Source: Kalmusia sp. IMI 367209 (lineage: Eukaryota; Ascomycota; Dothideomycetes; Pleosporales; Didymosphaeriaceae). Taken from it: 64,000 bases of DNA. The stretch lies in the NCBI GenBank assembly GCA_027946365.1, contig JAPEUQ010000002.1, forward strand, positions 558,001 through 622,000. The letters run 5' to 3'. Made by a program: the position numbers and the translations under genes. Positions 63,132 through 64,000 of the stretch are shown here, piece by piece. Below the pieces are notes generated by a model. It was not told the origin of the DNA. It saw only the letters and a program-made list of their open reading frames with translations, and ran no database searches. Each line of letters starts with the position of its first letter. Within the stretch, counting starts at the first letter, position 1.

Positions 63132-63270
63132 ATTGCATATGACGAACCCAATGGAATGCCCCCCAAACAGCCAAGGTAGCCTGATGACCAGCTGTGCACC
63201 CCTAACCGGTGTGCGGTAAGAGCGGGGTCGATAGCAACATTCACCTATCACGATCAGCTCTGGAATGTGG
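63132..63270. repeat. Diverged 139-bp direct repeat, copy B
   Basis: Second copy of the repeat at 62912-63050, same orientation, from ATTGCATATGA to GGAATGTGG, 220 bp downstream. By eye roughly two thirds of bases agree. Changes are mixed rather than purely C-to-T. Confidence 0.7.
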
Positions 63271-63379
63271 GTGCCCTGGGTGCCGCAGACGAGGCTCCAC
63301 CAAACAACACCTGAATTGCCATAGAGTCGGTAAGGAACACTGCGGTGTTACGGAAGAGGAAAGATAAGGTCTTCATGTC

Positions 63380-63973
63380 CTATGCACTGCATGTGGGGGG
63401 GTGAAATGGTTGCAATACAGTCAAGATCGACCCTTGGAAACACATCACAATCGCACGGACGCTCGCAAGGCGGCTCACGACATCCCACTTTGTCCCAGCC
63501 TTATCGAATACCGACGTGTTAGAGCCAGTAGAGGACTCAATCGATGAAGCCCGTAAGAGTTCATGGCGAGCAAGTCGAAATTTGAGGGATGGCAAACCTA
63601 TCCTCAGAACCTGACCCAGGTCGATTTCGATGGCTATGAGTACAACTTCGAGTCCTACTGCAGTCAACTGACAGCAGATGCTGCGCGCCTCCTTGTGGGT
63701 GCGGCTGATGATATCAACATCAAAACCATTCGCGTCAAGTCTCAAGGTACCACCTGCTGGAGTCGCTCCTCCCGCAAGTCCGTTGTTGATAGCATTCAGT
63801 AATCGAATCCATAATTCAGGATCGATCGACCCTAGAACAATATCTTCAAGTAGGTGCTGTCTCCGTGACAAAATTTCGCTGCTGAACGCTCTCGTCAAAG
63901 GACTTGAATACCGACTCTGGCCTGAATCTGATGTCGGTATGAGATGATCAATGCACCCTTCTATGGTTGACAA
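63380..63973 (-). CDS. Hypothetical protein, weakly supported
   Basis: A frame of 197 codons ends at 63380 with an ATG near the right window edge. Parts read like a folded protein (LEDIVLGSIDPELWIRLL, then GLEVVLIAIEIDLGQVL). However the opposite strand also carries an ATG frame over 63584-63802 with polar, plausible composition (TQVDFDGYEYNFESYCSQL). Only one strand can be coding and I cannot decide which; neither has a recognised family. The gene may extend beyond the window. Confidence 0.25.
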   Translation of the reverse strand: MSTIEGCIDHLIPTSDSGQSRYSSPLTRAFSSEILSRRQHLLEDIVLGSIDPELWIRLLNAINNGLAGGATPAGGTLRLDANGFDVDIISRTHKEARSICCQLTAVGLEVVLIAIEIDLGQVLRIGLPSLKFRLARHELLRASSIESSTGSNTSVFDKAGTKWDVVSRLASVRAIVMCFQGSILTVLQPFHPPTCSA

Positions 63974-64000
63974 TAACTCAGCCTAATTCCACAACAAAGC

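Noticed and set aside
1..64000. tRNA, rRNA, CRISPR array, bacterial operon or intact transposon
   Set aside because: Scanned by eye for tRNA B-box-like sequence, regular repeats and transposase motifs; none convincing. A tRNAscan-SE and RepeatMasker run would be decisive.

Overview
This window looks like nuclear DNA of a filamentous ascomycete (Pezizomycotina, possibly Dothideomycetes; the class is an inference). The evidence is about 25 intron-containing genes on both strands. Most introns are 45-70 nt with GTAAGT/GTATGT-like donors, and several have CTAAC/CTGAC branch motifs. Gene families are typical of such fungi, including a kinase/NB-ARC protein, tyrosinase, GH27 alpha-galactosidase, a fungal amidase, a Hcm1/Sep1-like forkhead factor and a Mup1-like permease. 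I saw no tRNA, rRNA, CRISPR array or intact transposon. Exon models below were built by hand from splice signals, frame continuity and family similarity.

Layout. 0-5.4 kb: a left-truncated kinase/NB-ARC (NLR-type) gene, then a gene-poor stretch with a decayed gene remnant. 5.4-11.3 kb: GET4, LYS9 (six exons, five very small) and SEC15. 11.5-20.3 kb: a probable mitochondrial orphan, RAI1, a FAT1-type acyl-CoA synthetase, an RNase III, mitochondrial ribosomal protein mS33 (with an apparent frameshift) and DCP1. 20.6-25.3 kb: an OCRL-like inositol 5-phosphatase and a stand-alone GAR synthetase. 26.8-34.9 kb: accessory metabolism (NAD(P)-binding protein, secreted tyrosinase, alpha-galactosidase, amidase). 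35.4-44.1 kb: a mitochondrial DEAD-box helicase, a secreted Ser/Thr-rich protein and a forkhead factor. 45.1-48.4 kb: a dense group of small housekeeping genes (HIS3, RPC19, complex I LYR subunit, BUD31). 48.9-55.7 kb: a single-pass surface protein, ArgJ with a consensus CPC1/Gcn4 site, and an NmrA-like protein. 55.7-64 kb: an AT-rich decayed island, an OPT transporter, a Mup1-like permease with two apparent frameshifts, and a diverged 139-bp direct repeat.

The genes do not form an obvious biosynthetic cluster. Amino-acid biosynthesis recurs (LYS9, HIS3, ArgJ), as does RNA metabolism (RAI1, RNase III, DCP1, MSS116, BUD31, RPC19). The most notable points are the kinase-NB-ARC protein, the GAR synthetase without an AIR synthetase half, three apparent one-base frameshifts that each look like one extra C in a C run, and the unexplained repeats and decayed stretches.
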